A stretch of DNA of 64,000 nt, taken from Helichrysum umbraculigerum (Eukaryota > Streptophyta > Magnoliopsida > Asterales > Asteraceae). The notes under the pieces were generated by a model. That model did no database searches. It saw nothing but the letters and a program-made list of their open reading frames with translations, and was not told the DNA's origin. Location of the stretch: assembly GCA_949592205.1 (NCBI GenBank), contig CATIUR010000004.1, forward strand, positions 69,661,837-69,725,836, read 5' to 3'. Both the position numbers and the translations under genes were made by a program. This document shows positions 20,317 through 32,748 of the stretch, one piece after another (position 1 is the stretch's first letter; every line of letters begins with the position of its first letter).

Positions 20317-22849
20317 ATGTCTGATCTTAGTAGAAAGATGGAGATGGAACATGAGGTGGGAAAATCAAACGTTCCACCTAAATTGTTGAAAATCGAAGAT
20401 TACTATAACTGTAAGGACATATTTGAATCTTACTGTAGATTCCATGATTTGTCGATCTGGATGTGTATCAAGAATGGATACACTACACCTACTCAAACGG
20501 TTAATAATGCAACTGTTACTCTTGCTTATAACCGAATGAGCGATCAACAAAAAAAGGACTATGAATTAGAGAATAAATCCCATTCTGCAATTAAGATGAG
20601 TTTACCAAAGGAAATAAACCATCAACTCAAGTCTTTTCAAACTGCTAGAACGCTCTGGGAAGCGTTAGAGAAAAGATGTGAGGGAAGTCCTCTAGTGAAG
20701 GCAGGCAGGAAGAATCTTCTTAAGAAGCAGTTTACTGTTATAAAAGCTTTAAAAGGAGAAGATCTTGATGCTTATATCACTAGATTCTACCATTTATTAA
20801 GTGAGCTTGACAACCATGAGATTGTTACTACTGAGACTGAAAGAACCGACAAATTTATTGAGGGTTTGCCGTCTAAGCGGGAAATGTATGGTGTAATGCT
20901 CAAAGACAACGACGAAAGGTATGCAACCATGACCTTAGAGCAGGTCATTGACAAGCTAGAAGGTTATGATTTCACAAAGAAATCGAGAGAAACTGATTCT
21001 GATCAAGTTCAGAATCCAGGGCTATATCATGGGAAAACTAATCTCTCGACTTCTTCATCTAGTTCGACCACTGCACTTTTAGTGGGTAATACTGATGAAA
21101 ATGGTGAAATGTTAACGGATGACGTGTGCCTTCTTACCTCATCAGGTAATGAATCTAAAGGTACACCTGCTGAGAAGTCAACTCAAGGACATCAAAAGAT
21201 GCCAATGAGTGTGAAATCTGCTGAGCAACAGTTATCTGTCCTTGCATCCTTTGTTGCGTCTTATGAAAACTACATTCAGGGTAAAATCAATGATCCGATT
21301 ATGTTTGATGAAGATTATGATAAGATAGACCCTGATTATCTTGAGGAAATAGATCTCCAGGATCAACTTGCAATGTTATCAAGGAGAGTCAAAAATTTCT
21401 TGAAGAAAACTGGTAGAAAAGTGGTAGGAAATCGATCAGGGTTTGATAAAACTAAGATCAAGTGTTTCAACTGTCAAGGTTATGGACACTTTGCTCATGA
21501 GTGTCAAAGACCTAAGGTTGAAACTGGCAATAGCAAAAAAGGTTCGGGAAGTACCTTAGCTTCCAAAGCCTTAGTTGTGAAACAGTTGGATGGATCTTAT
21601 GATTGGCAAGCTCAGTCTGAGGAAGCTCTCATGGCTGAGATTGAAGATCAAGAGATAGCTGCTGAGTCCAATAGCTATATGCCTATTGATGTTGAAATAA
21701 AGGTACATGATATTCATGATAAAGCAACTGATGATGACGTGCTCTATATGGATTCAACTGCTAATATGAGTCCAGATGACTTTGTAGCACGCATGGCTGA
21801 AGTACAAACTGACAAGAAAAGGGTATGTTTGGATATTCTTACTCTTGCTGATGTTTGTTATCTAGTTACTGATCTACAATCACAATTAAGTGTCTTAAGT
21901 GTGTCTAATCAGAATTTGTCTTCCCAAGTTAGCATTTTTAATGATTCTAATAAGACTATAATATCTGAACTTGAACAAGCTAAAAGTGATGTCCTTAGGT
22001 TAAGTACAGATAAGGTAGATCTTAAGAATAAGATTAAGTCTGATAGTTCTGACAAGATTGCACTTAGAGATACCATAAATGAAAAAGCAATAATCATAGA
22101 TGGTCTTTATATGAACATTGATGACTTAAATCGAACAATGGCTGATAGGGATAGAGAGTTAGCTGAGCTGAAGCATAAGTTAGTAGAACAAAATCGTAAG
22201 ATTGAGTCCTACAGAACTTTAGAAATGGATAAAATGCTAGATGCTCAACGAAATGTAAAGGACAAGACTGGGATAGGTTACAATGATGTACCTCATCCTT
22301 TTAATGCCAATTACACTAGTAACTCGATAGATTCTGAAATGACAGATGCTAATCCTGAGATTTTAGTAACTAATGACCAAGAAAAGTTAGAGGCACAGAA
22401 GGATGTTCTTAAGAACCAATCATCAGATAATGGTAAGGTGTCTCATTTCACCAAAATACATTTTGTATCGGGTGGAGTGATTAACGATACTAAGACTGAT
22501 GATAAGGTTAATAAGGAACAAATACCTGAACCTTTAGTGCCTAAAACTCCGAGTGGTAATGCAAAAGTTCCTAAATCACGCAAGCAGATGTCATGCTTCA
22601 AGTATCACCAAAAGGGACACGTGGCTTCGTGTTGTCCTAACAAAAAGCCTGAAACACCACATAAGCTTGTTATTGATGAAAAGACACAGATCGACTCTAG
22701 TATGACTGTAGATAGGTTAGATACCAAACCTAAGTTAGGTAATAAACCTGTTAACATTCTTAAAAGAGACGGTAAACATAGTGTCTCCCCACCTAAACCT
22801 AAACGGCCATATACTCAAAGTGATAATTCTGTCTATAAGCCTAGGGATG
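20317..22849 (+). pseudogene. gag: SIRE gag, main part, cut by G2
   Basis: The frame starts with an ATG at 20317 and is open to the G2 insertion; three chance codons inside G2 close it (last one a stop). The N-terminus (PPKLLKIEDYYNCKDIF, about 21-37) is typical of SIRE gag, followed by a UBN2-type capsid region to about residue 220. A CCHC zinc knuckle CFNCQGYGHFAHEC is near residue 384. Residues about 520-640 look like a coiled coil. A second knuckle near 765 is degenerate (CFKYHQKGHVASCC; one Cys is Tyr). Gag packages RNA in virus-like particles. The end of the gene resumes at 32460. Confidence 0.85.
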
Positions 22850-25190
22850 TGTGACACCCCCAAATTTAATGATTTGCGGAAGCTTGATTTGGGTGCCACT
22901 AATCAATATACAAAGCACAAAGATAATAATGAACGACCACTATATGCGTCGTTTTAAACTTGTATTAATAAAGTTAACGTTTACATCAAAAATAATATTG
23001 CACTAGCTCGGTTCCTGAAATTGAGAGATTACATGGCATAATTACTTTTACAAAATATAATAATGCAGTCCAATCTCTAATTGTATGTATGCTGACTCGA
23101 GCTAGAAATCCCTGCTTGTGCAGTCAACCTACTGCTGGGTACCTGTGATATATACTAAAATGGGTCAGCGAAAACGCTGGTGAGCTCACAGGTTTGTATG
23201 TCAATGTATAATTGTCAGAACCGCAAGATTTATATTGAATTTAAAATGCAATTAAGCAAAATAAAAGTTATACTGTCCATGAGCACATAGTCTGAGCTTA
23301 ACTGATTTGTCAGGCCCAATTAAGGAAACCTAACATGATTTGCCTCCTACGAGTGCCTAATCAACACTCGTCTTCCCAAATGCTAATACATCCGTTTGAC
23401 CGATTAGTGCGTGCTAACCCGGATGAGGATTGTCAATCCCATATGATATCATATACTAACATTCACGCTATAAAATACTAGAGACTATGCTTATGGAGGA
23501 CTTTAAAATGATTAGCTTGAAACTCATGTAGTATTTGAAGTTTGTCACTTGCGTTCTACTTGTAAAACAAAATGATGCAGTAATATCACACCCCTGGTAA
23601 AAGTAGTGAAAATGGGGCTATGAAACTCACCTGATTCCTGATGTGTTTAACTTAATAAACTTGAAGTAATTAGCAGTGTGTTGGTGTCCAAAGACTTGAA
23701 ACCTGAATGTGTCCACGACACTTGAATTGTTATTAATTGTATTGGTATCTCGAAAGACTACCATTGAAATTGTTTGTCTAACTTAATGTCCAAATTTCCC
23801 CGATTTGGTTGATTGTATTGTTACAAGTTACTACGACTTGTTTGATTGAATTGATACAAGTTACAACGACTTGTTTGAATAAATTGATACAAGTTACAAC
23901 GACTTGTTTGATTTTGAAGTATGTTTTGAAAACGCGTACGGCCCGTTGGTGACGGTTGTAACAATAGTTCAAAAGGTTATTATATTGTTGCTACAGTGAA
24001 TTGCTACCGTAACTTTGACTTTGAAAATTTCGAGTTTTGAAGATTCTGTTTTTAGCGACGTAGCCTGCGACGTAGGCTGCGACGTAAGAGTTTTGCGACG
24101 TAAAGGGTTACGTCGCTAAGGTCAACAGTGCTAAGTCAATAGCGACGTAGGGTGCTACGTCGCTTATGCGACGTAGGTTCGTTTTTGCGACGTTAAGTTC
24201 TGCGTCGCTATGTGCGACGTTCGCAAGTCAATGCGACGTAGTAGGCTGCGTCGCTGTATGCGACATTGGGGATATAATGCGACGTAGGTCGCTACGTCGC
24301 ATCTGCTCCAGACCAAATGCGACGTACGGGGTCTGATCGGAGTTTCAACTCCAAAAACGCGTTTTCCGGCCATCGATCGGCATAATATTTTTACCCAACC
24401 CATTTTAGGACATTACAAGGTTATACAAACAACTAGCAAGTTATAAATCTTAAAAACGAGAGTTTTCGGAGTTGTGTCGGAAACTTACAAATCGCCGAAA
24501 TGAAATTCCGGAAAGATAGAAGTGTAGATCGTCTCGTGGTGGTCGTTTATTGTAAAGGGGTTTGAAGATCCGAGGTCGTTTGAGGTGTTTATTTTGCGAT
24601 TTTGATGATTTTTGGTTTGGGTTTTGTTGAGAGAAAATAGAGAGGAGAGAGATAGAGAAAAAGAGAAATGGAAGAAAGTGGGTGGGAGTGGGGGTTAAAT
24701 CCCCATTTTCGCCCCGCGTTCCCGCTCCGTGCGGTGTTCGTTTGCTCCGTCGTTAAAACGTTAAATAATTATTTTATATATTAGTTGTTACTTTTAAAAA
24801 TACAATTTATTACGTTATATTTTATTTAAATATTTTACAAACCACTTAATATTTGAATTATAAAAGGTAAGTTAATTTGTTTGCGCGTTTTACATTTTTA
24901 AGTTGTGTAACTTTCTGATTGTACGGTACGAACGAATATGAATTATTAAAATAATCATACTTTCGACATAGAAGCGTTATTTAATAAAAGTTGATCACCA
25001 ACGTCCGTATTTATTTAATCGAATTACATTTGATTTGAACTCGTACGATTTAAACAAATCGCATAATTGTAGATATATATTCAACAATATATATGAAAAT
25101 TGATACATTAATTAGCCTATCACAGAACTAATTACATGTACTAAAACTTGATTAGGCACTAATTATAGTCCTAAATTGACGGTTGTCACA
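22850..25190 (-). repeat. G2 3' LTR (left copy)
   Basis: Read on the minus strand it starts TGTGACAACC and ends GGGGGTGTCACA. It includes the GCGACGTA inverted-repeat array (24055-24330) and a 33-bp tandem repeat with ACAAGT/ACTTGT arms (about 23810-23910, three units). The shared AAACGAACACCGCACGG block is at about 24729-24745 (minus). Confidence 0.95.
24055..24330. repeat. GCGACGTA inverted-repeat array, G2 left LTR
   Basis: TGCGACGTA and TACGTCGCA recur in both orientations. One clear hairpin is 24141-24164 (10-bp stem AGCGACGTAG, 4-nt loop). The right LTR copy is at about 31322-31600. Counted from the LTR's own 5' end the array is at about 860-1135, nearly the same offset as in G1. Confidence 0.88.
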
Positions 25191-25226
25191 TTCTCCCCCT
25201 GTTAGAAGAATTTCGTCCCGAAATTT
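25191..25226 (-). other. G2 polypurine tract and pre-PPT motif
   Basis: On the minus strand AGGGGGAGAA (25200-25191) directly precedes the 3' LTR, and the inverted repeat AAATTTCGGGACGAAATT lies just before it. It overlaps the very end of the pol frame. Confidence 0.85.
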
Positions 25227-28200
25227 AAGCCGAAGTTGTGTTTGACGTTGAATCAGTGAAGAGTTGAGGATACTTGAGTCGCATCTGGTCTTCCCGTTCC
25301 CAGGTAAATTCCGGACCGCGCCGCGAATTCCACCTAACCTTGACAATGGGAATACGACTTTGTTTAAGTTGTTTGACCTCACGGTCCATGATTTCAGCGG
25401 GTTCCTCAACAAAGTGGAGTTTCTCGTCAACTCGAATTTCATCGAGTGGAATGATAAGTGTCTCATCAGACAGACACTTCTTCAGATTTGAAACATGAAA
25501 TGTGGGATGCACGCTGCTAAGTTCAGATGGCAGCTGCAATCGATAAGCCACTGGACCAATCCTTTCGAGGATCTCGAATGGTCCAATGTATCTGGGATTC
25601 AACTTCCCTCGTTTGCCAAATCGGATGACGCCTTTCCAAGGCGATACTTTGAGTAGAACTCGATCCCCAACCTGGAACTCGAGTGGTTTGCGTCTCACGT
25701 CAGCATAACTTTTCTGACGATCACGCGCGGCTTTGAGTTTGTTTTGAATTTCTACGATCCTCTCGGTTGTTTCGTGTATGATTTCTGGACCCGTGAGTTG
25801 GCTATCCCCAACTTCGGTCCAACAGATAGGTGAACGGCACTTACGACCGTACAGTGCCTCGAAGGGAGCAGCTTTGATGCTGGTATGATAACTGTTGTTG
25901 TACGAGAACTCGCACAATGGTAGATGTTTTTCCCAGTTTACACCGAAGTCTACTACGCAGGCCCGTAGCATGTCTTCCAGTGTTTGAATGGTTCGTTCAC
26001 TTTGGCCGTCGGTTTGAGGATGGTATGCGGTACTCATATCAAGTCGAGTACCCAGAGATTTTTGAAGTGATTGCCAAAATTGTGAAGTGAAACGACTATC
26101 TCTATCGGAGATAATGGAGATTGGAACACCGTGTTTGGTCACGATTTCCTTCAGATAAATGTTGGTGAGGCGTTCCATTTTGTCGGATTCCTTGATTGCT
26201 AGGAAGTGAGCAGACTTTGTGAGACGATCCACGATCACCCAAATGGAATCGTAACCGTTCGAGGATTTGGGTAGTTTGGTTATGAAGTCCATGGAAATTT
26301 GTTCCCATTTCCATTCAGGAAGACTGGGTTGCTGAAGTAAACCAGAAGGTTTTTGATATTCGATTTTGACTTTGGAGCAAGTAAGGCACTTGCTGACATA
26401 GGTGGCGATTTCGGCTTTCATGTTCGGCCACCAGTAGAAGTCCTTGATACCGTGGTACATTTTATCGGCTCCCGGATGGATAGAATATTTTGACTTGTGA
26501 GCTTCATCCATCACCAAGTCTCGTAGGTTCCCAAATTTAGGCAACCAGATTCGGTTTGAAAAATACCTAATCCCGTTAGGTCTGATTTCAAGCTGTTTAT
26601 CCATGCCCCGCAAGGCTTCATCTTTGACATGTTCGGGTTTTAAGGCTTCGAGTTGAGTAGTGAGAATTTGAATGTTTAAATTGTTGTGAATGGTCATACT
26701 GAGGGCTCGAACCCGAAGTGGTTTCACTCGCTCTTTTCGACTGAGGGCGTCAGCAACAACATTTGCTTTGCCTGGATGATATTTGAGTTCGCAGTCGTAA
26801 TCGGTAAGCAACTCGACCCATCGACGTTGCCTCATGTTGAGATCCTTCTGATCGAATATGTGTTGAAGGCTTTTATGGTCGGTGAAAATTGTACATCTGG
26901 TACCGTAAAGGTAATGTCTCCAGATCTTGAGGGCAAAAACGACAGCTCCTAGCTCGAGGTCGTGGGTGGTGTAATTCTTTTCATGAATCTTGAGCTGTCA
27001 GGAAGCATAAGCTATGACTTTGTCTCGTTGCATGAGCACACAACCGAGACCTTGATGAGAAGCATCGCAGTATACCACGAAATCATCGGTGCCTTCGGGT
27101 AATGATAGGATAGGAGCACTGCAAAGCTTTTGTTTTAAGAGTTGGAATGCCGACTCTTGTTTCTCAGTCCAGTCAAACTTTTTGTCTTTCTGGGTTAGAG
27201 TCGTGAGTGGTATGGCTATCTTGGAGAAATTTTCAATGAATCTTCGATAGTACCCGGCAAGTCCCAAAAACTGCCGTACTTCGGTTGGAGTGGTTGGCGA
27301 TTTCCAATCTTTGATAGCTTCGATTTTCGACGGGTCAACGTGAATCCCCTGACTGTCAATCACGTGACCAAGGAATTGAACGGTTTTGATCCAGAACTCA
27401 CACTTAGAGAACTTGGCATAGAGCTCCTCGTGTTTAAGCAGTTCAAGGATGGTTTTGAGGTGTTGCGCGTGTTCTTCTTTGTTTCGTGAATATATAAGGA
27501 TGTCGTCGATGAAGACAATGACAAATTTGTCAAGATAAGGCTTGCACACCCGATTCATAAGATCCATGAATACCGCCGGTGCGTTGGTTAGGCCGAATGG
27601 CATCACTTGGAATTCGTAATGCCCGTAACGGGTTCTGAAAGCGGTTTTTGGAATATCGGCATCGCGAACACGCAATTGATGATAACCGGATCGGAGATCA
27701 ATCTTTGAATAACAACTCGACCCTTGCAGTTGGTCGAACAAATCATCGATTCGAGGAAGTGGATACCGGTTCTTGACAGTTAACTTGTTCAACTCTCGAT
27801 AGTCGATACACATTCGAAAGGAACCATCTTTCTTCTTAACGAATAGGACCGGAGCTCCCCAAGGTGAAGAACTCGGCCTGATAAACCCTCGTTCCAGGAG
27901 TTCCTGTAACTGGGTGGACAACTCCTGAAGTTCGGATGGAGCTAAACGGTATGGTGCTCGGGCCACAGGCGCAGCACCGGGTACAAGATCGATTGAGAAC
28001 TCAACCTGTCTTGGTGGTGGTAGACCAGGTAGTTCTTCAGGAAAGACTTCTGGAAAGTCTCGAACAATTGGAACATCCTCAAGTCGCTTCTCCTCCGACT
28101 TTTTCTCCATGATGTGCGCGAGGATTGCAGGATAACCCTTTCTCAGAAATTTTCGGGTTTTTAAACAAGATATGAGGTTGAGCCTCGTCCCTCCGGTCTC

Positions 28201-29667
28201 CCCCTGTATGACTAGGGTTCTACCGACAGTGAGAGGTATGCGAACAATTTTGTCATAGCAGATGATTTCGGCGCGATGTTTGGATAACCAGTCCATGCCT
28301 ACGATGACATCGAAACTTCCTATCTCAATAGGCATAAGATCTATGGGGAAGGTTTCGTCGGCTAGATTTAAAGTGCAATTAGGTATCACACTATCGGTTT
28401 CTATCAGCTTGCCATTTGCTAGCTCTACGGTGTACTTAACGTCTAAAGCAACAGGTGTAATGTCAAGTAGAGGGCAAAATTCATCGGAAATAAAACTCCT
28501 ATCGGCACCAGTATCAAACAGAATGGAAGCAGTTAAATTGTTGAGGAGGAACATACCCGTGACCACATTCGGGTCCAGACGGGCGTCCCCTGAGTTGATC
28601 ACGAAAGCGGTACTTTTGGCATTGTTGTTGTTGCGGTGGTTGTTGTTGTTGCCCTTGTTCTTCAACTTTGGGCAAGAATCCCTGAAGTGTCCTGGGTTTC
28701 CACATTCGTAGCAGGACTTAGGTTGTCGGGTATTTCTGTCAGAGGGGTTGTTGTTGGATTTGGGGGCTCGGCAATCCTTAGTCAAATGTCCGTACCTCCT
28801 GCAGTTGTTGCAAGGAGTACCGCACTGACCAAAATGGTGGTAGTTACACTTGGGACAATAAGGTCTGCCCCCGGTGTAGCTGTGGGTGGTTTCAGAGTTG
28901 GAGGTGTAGACTTGGATGGCGTTGTTTTTCTTGCTTGAGTTGTGGTGGTGTTCAGTGGATTTGCGTTTGTTGTTGTTGGAGGATGAGGTGTTGGAGGTCT
29001 CACGGCTGACAACTAGAGCCATGAGTTCGTGGGCCAATCGAATGGCACTCTCAGTGGTGGTTGGTTTGGATGAGGCGACGTTTCCCTGGATGTTCTCGGG
29101 AAGTCCACGAATGTATCTCTTAATGCCCTTACTTTCTGGTTCGACCAAACCCGGGCATAATAAAGCAAACTGCTGAAACTTGGTGGTATATTCAGCAACA
29201 TCATTTCCCTGCACCGTCAGGTGCCAGAATTCTTCCTCTAGCCTGTGTAATTCTTCTTCAGGACAGTACTTTTCTGTCAGTTTCTTTTTCAGTTCGGCCC
29301 AAGGAAGTCGGTTTGCAACCTCAAGGCCTACAGAGTTTGCGTGGGTTTTCCACCACGTGAGTGCACCTTCTTGAAAGGTGTAAGCAGCGAATTTGACTTT
29401 GTTGTTCTCAGTGCAGTCGCAGAGACTGAAAACGGATTCCATACGCTCAATCCAACGGATTAAGCCAATGGCACCTTCCGTGCCCTTGAAGTACAGTGGT
29501 TTACAGCTAAGAAAGTCCTTATAGGAGCAGGGTTTGGGTGGTGGAGTATTGGTTGCTGTGTCCTCGCTACCGGGTGGTGTTCGGGTAGCCAAGGCTTCGG
29601 TCACACTGCGGGCAATGATTCCCGCGATCTCAGCTTCGCTAAGGGTAATTTGACGACGTGGAGGCAT
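25225..29667 (-). pseudogene. gag-pol: G2 gag-pol with one internal TGA
   Basis: The frame starts at 29667 (MPPRRQITLSEAE) and stays in register to 25225, broken only by TGA at 27000-26998, just after the RT domain (after VIAYAS). G1 has CGA there, so this is a single C-to-T change in a CpG. Upstream of the stop: gag, knuckles CNNCRRYGHLTKDC and CYECGNPGHFRDSC, protease DTGAD and RT FIDDIL. Downstream: the rest of RNase H, integrase and the chromodomain-like tail. Without readthrough the product ends at 889 residues and lacks integrase. No other lesion seen. Confidence 0.93.
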
Positions 29668-30118
29668 GATGCTGAGTAAGAAAGAACAAGGAAATGAAAT
29701 AAGATACTAGTCCGAGTATGATGAACTAGTGGTGTGTTTGTCATTCCGAGACAAAACGTTGGAAAGAAAGAGGCCTATATTCATATAATATAATATAGCC
29801 TAAAGTTGTAATGAGGTCTATTCATGTAAATATATGTATATCACATAATAACCTATTGAGTGTCTAGCACAGACGTGTTTTGAGTCCCGTTTCTCTCGAG
29901 GTCAGAGTCAACTAATGCATTCCTGTTCAATATAACTCTTTCAGATTTCACATCATCTTTCTTTAATTGTACATAGTTGATCAGGCTATGTTAAATTAAA
30001 GTCGTATGATGTAATCCCTGAACTAGTCATAACTAATAAGGAATACTGCCGAACGGTCATAGTCTAGGCCCACTAAATGCAACCTAGTTCACTATAACCT
30101 TAGGCTCTGATACCAATC
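29668..30118 (-). other. G2 leader with PBS
   Basis: The PBS is 30115-30103 on the minus strand (TGGTATCAGAGCC). The leader aligns with that of G1 up to the position of G1's extra ORF start: an ATG (29744) in similar context (ATGACAAACACACC) begins a short frame of about 46 codons overlapping gag, instead of the 163-residue coiled-coil ORF. An acceptor-like TTCTTACTCAG is just upstream of gag. Confidence 0.75.
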
Positions 30119-32459
30119 TGTGACACCCCCAAATTTAATGATTTGCGGAAGCTTGATTTGGGTGCCACTAATCAATATACAAAGCACAAAGATAATAATG
30201 AACGACCACTATATGCGTCGTTTTAAACTTGTATTAATAAAGTTAACGTTTACATCAAAAATAATATTGCACTAGCTCGGTTCCTGAAATTGAGAGATTA
30301 CATGGCATAATTACTTTTACAAAATATAATAATGCAGTCCAATCTCTAATTGTATGTATGCTGACTCGAGCTAGAAATCCCTGCTTGTGCAGTCAACCTA
30401 CTGCTGGGTACCTGTGATATATACTAAAATGGGTCAGCGAAAACGCTGGTGAGCTCACAGGTTTGTATGTCAATGTATAATTGTCAGAACCGCAAGATTT
30501 ATATTGAATTTAAAATGCAATTAAGCAAAATAAAAGTTATACTGTCCATGAGCACATAGTCTGAGCTTAACTGATTTGTCAGGCCCAATTAAGGAAACCT
30601 AACATGATTTGCCTCCTACGAGTGCCTAATCAACACTCGTCTTCCCAAATGCTAATACATCCGTTTGACCGATTAGTGCGTGCTAACCCGGATGAGGATT
30701 GTCAATCCCATATGATATCATATACTAACATTCACGCTATAAAATACTAGAGACTATGCTTATGGAGGACTTTAAAATGATTAGCTTGAAACTCATGTAG
30801 TATTTGAAGTTTGTCACTTGCGTTCTACTTGTAAAACAAAATGATGCAGTAATATCACACCCCTGGTAAAAGTAGTGAAAATGGGGCTATGAAACTCACC
30901 TGATTCCTGATGTGTTTAACTTAATAAACTTGAAGTAATTAGCAGTGTGTTGGTGTCCAAAGACTTGAAACCTGAATGTGTCCACGACACTTGAATTGTT
31001 ATTAATTGTATTGGTATCTCGAAAGACTACCATTGAAATTGTTTGTCTAACTTAATGTCCAAATTTCCCCGATTTGGTTGATTGTATTGTTACAAGTTAC
31101 TACGACTTGTTTGATTGAATTGATACAAGTTACAACGACTTGTTTGAATAAATTGATACAAGTTACAACGACTTGTTTGATTTTGAAGTATGTTTTGAAA
31201 ACGCGTACGGCCCGTTGGTGACGGTTGTAACAATAGTTCAAAAGGTTATTATATTGTTGCTACAGTGAATTGCTACCGTAACTTTGACTTTGAAAATTTC
31301 GAGTTTTGAAGATTCTGTTTTTAGCGACGTAGCCTGCGACGTAGGCTGCGACGTAAGAGTTTTGCGACGTAAAGGGTTACGTCGCTAAGGTCAACAGTGC
31401 TAAGTCAATAGCGACGTAGGGTGCTACGTCGCTTATGCGACGTAGGTTCGTTTTTGCGACGTTAAGTTCTGCGTCGCTATGTGCGACGTTCGCAAGTCAA
31501 TGCGACGTAGTAGGCTGCGTCGCTGTATGCGACGTTGGGGATATAATGCGACGTAGGTCGCTACGTCGCATCTGCTCCAGACCAAATGCGACGTACGGGG
31601 TCTGATCGGAGTTTCAACTCCAAAAACGCGTTTTCCGGCCATCGATCGGCATAATATTTTTACCCAACCCATTTTAGGACATTACAAGGTTATACAAACA
31701 ACTAGCAAGTTATAAATCTTAAAAACGAGAGTTTTCGGAGTTGTGTCGGAAACTTACAAATCGCCGAAATGAAATTCCGGAAAGATAGAAGTGTAGATCG
31801 TCTCGTGGTGGTCGTTTATTGTAAAGGGGTTTGAAGATCCGAGGTCGTTTGAGGTGTTTATTTTGCGATTTTGATGATTTTTGGTTTGGGTTTTGTTGAG
31901 AGAAAATAGAGAGGAGAGAGATAGAGAAAAAGAGAAATGGAAGAAAGTGGGTGGGAGTGGGGGTTAAATCCCCATTTTCGCCCCGCGTTCCCGCTCCGTG
32001 CGGTGTTCGTTTGCTCCGTCGTTAAAACGTTAAATAATTATTTTATATATTAGTTGTTACTTTTAAAAATACAATTTATTACGTTATATTTTATTTAAAT
32101 ATTTTACAAACCACTTAATATTTGAATTATAAAAGGTAAGTTAATTTGTTTGCGCGTTTTACATTTTTAAGTTGTGTAACTTTCTGATTGTACGGTACGA
32201 ACGAATATGAATTATTAAAATAATCATACTTTCGACATAGAAGCGTTATTTAATAAAAGTTGATCACCAACGTCCGTATTTATTTAATCGAATTACATTT
32301 GATTTGAACTCGTACGATTTAAACAAATCGCATAATTGTAGATATATATTCAACAATATATATGAAAATTGATACATTAATTAGCCTATCACAGAACTAA
32401 TTACATGTACTAAAACTTGATTAGGCACTAATTATAGTCCTAAATTGACGGTTGTCACA
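30119..32459 (-). repeat. G2 5' LTR (right copy)
   Basis: Same length and almost identical to 22850-25190. Minus-strand landmarks: GGACGTTGGT (about 32275-32266), AAACGAACACCGCACGG block (about 32013-31997), GTAAGT (31757-31752), inverted-repeat array (31600-31322), CAGGTGAGT (about 30902-30894), acceptor-like ACCAG ending at 30864, and the GTGAGCTCACAGG block (about 30450-30463). Confidence 0.95.
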
Positions 32460-32748
32460 GGATGTGACACCGTCGAGGTTTAGAACTCCAAGTAGAGGCC
32501 ATAGTCATTATGAGAGTGGTACTACTTCACGATCACATTAGTTTAATTATAATAATAGAGCTCATAATTATGTGCCTAGGAGGTTATCCTCAAATTCACC
32601 TCTTAAGGCTGATCGTCCACAAACTCAAGCTACTTCGAAAGTAACCAAAGCTCCTGATGGGAAGGATGGCTATTTTAAAGAGCTTAAGTTTGTTGATGAT
32701 AAGGGACAAACCAAGACCGTAATGGCTTGGGTCCCTCTTGATAACTGA
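32460..32748 (+). pseudogene. gag: SIRE gag, 3' end after G2
   Basis: After the TSD the gag frame continues for 95 codons to TGA 32746-32748. An in-frame TAG at 32539 interrupts it; the context suggests a former CAG. The end is rich in Ser, Arg and Tyr and finishes with the SIRE-like TVMAWVPL. Pol begins in another frame overlapping this end, so gag and pol are not one simple frame here. Confidence 0.75.

Larger units (their letters stand above)
22850..32459 (-). mobile_element. G2: very young Ty3/gypsy chromovirus, one nonsense codon
   Basis: A 9610-bp element in minus orientation inside SIRE gag, with TSD ggatg at 22845-22849 and 32460-32464. The LTRs are both 2341 bp; I found a single difference (a C/T-type change at about 24266 versus 31535), so it is the youngest datable insertion here. 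The internal part holds PBS, a 0.45 kb leader, gag-pol and PPT. Unlike G1 there is no additional ORF before gag. From protease onward the protein is very close to G1, but gag and the LTRs are much more different. Confidence 0.96.

Noticed and set aside
24164..24403. 79-codon minus-strand ORF in the G2 LTR (also 31433-31672)
   Set aside because: Translation of the GCGACGTA array; not a gene.
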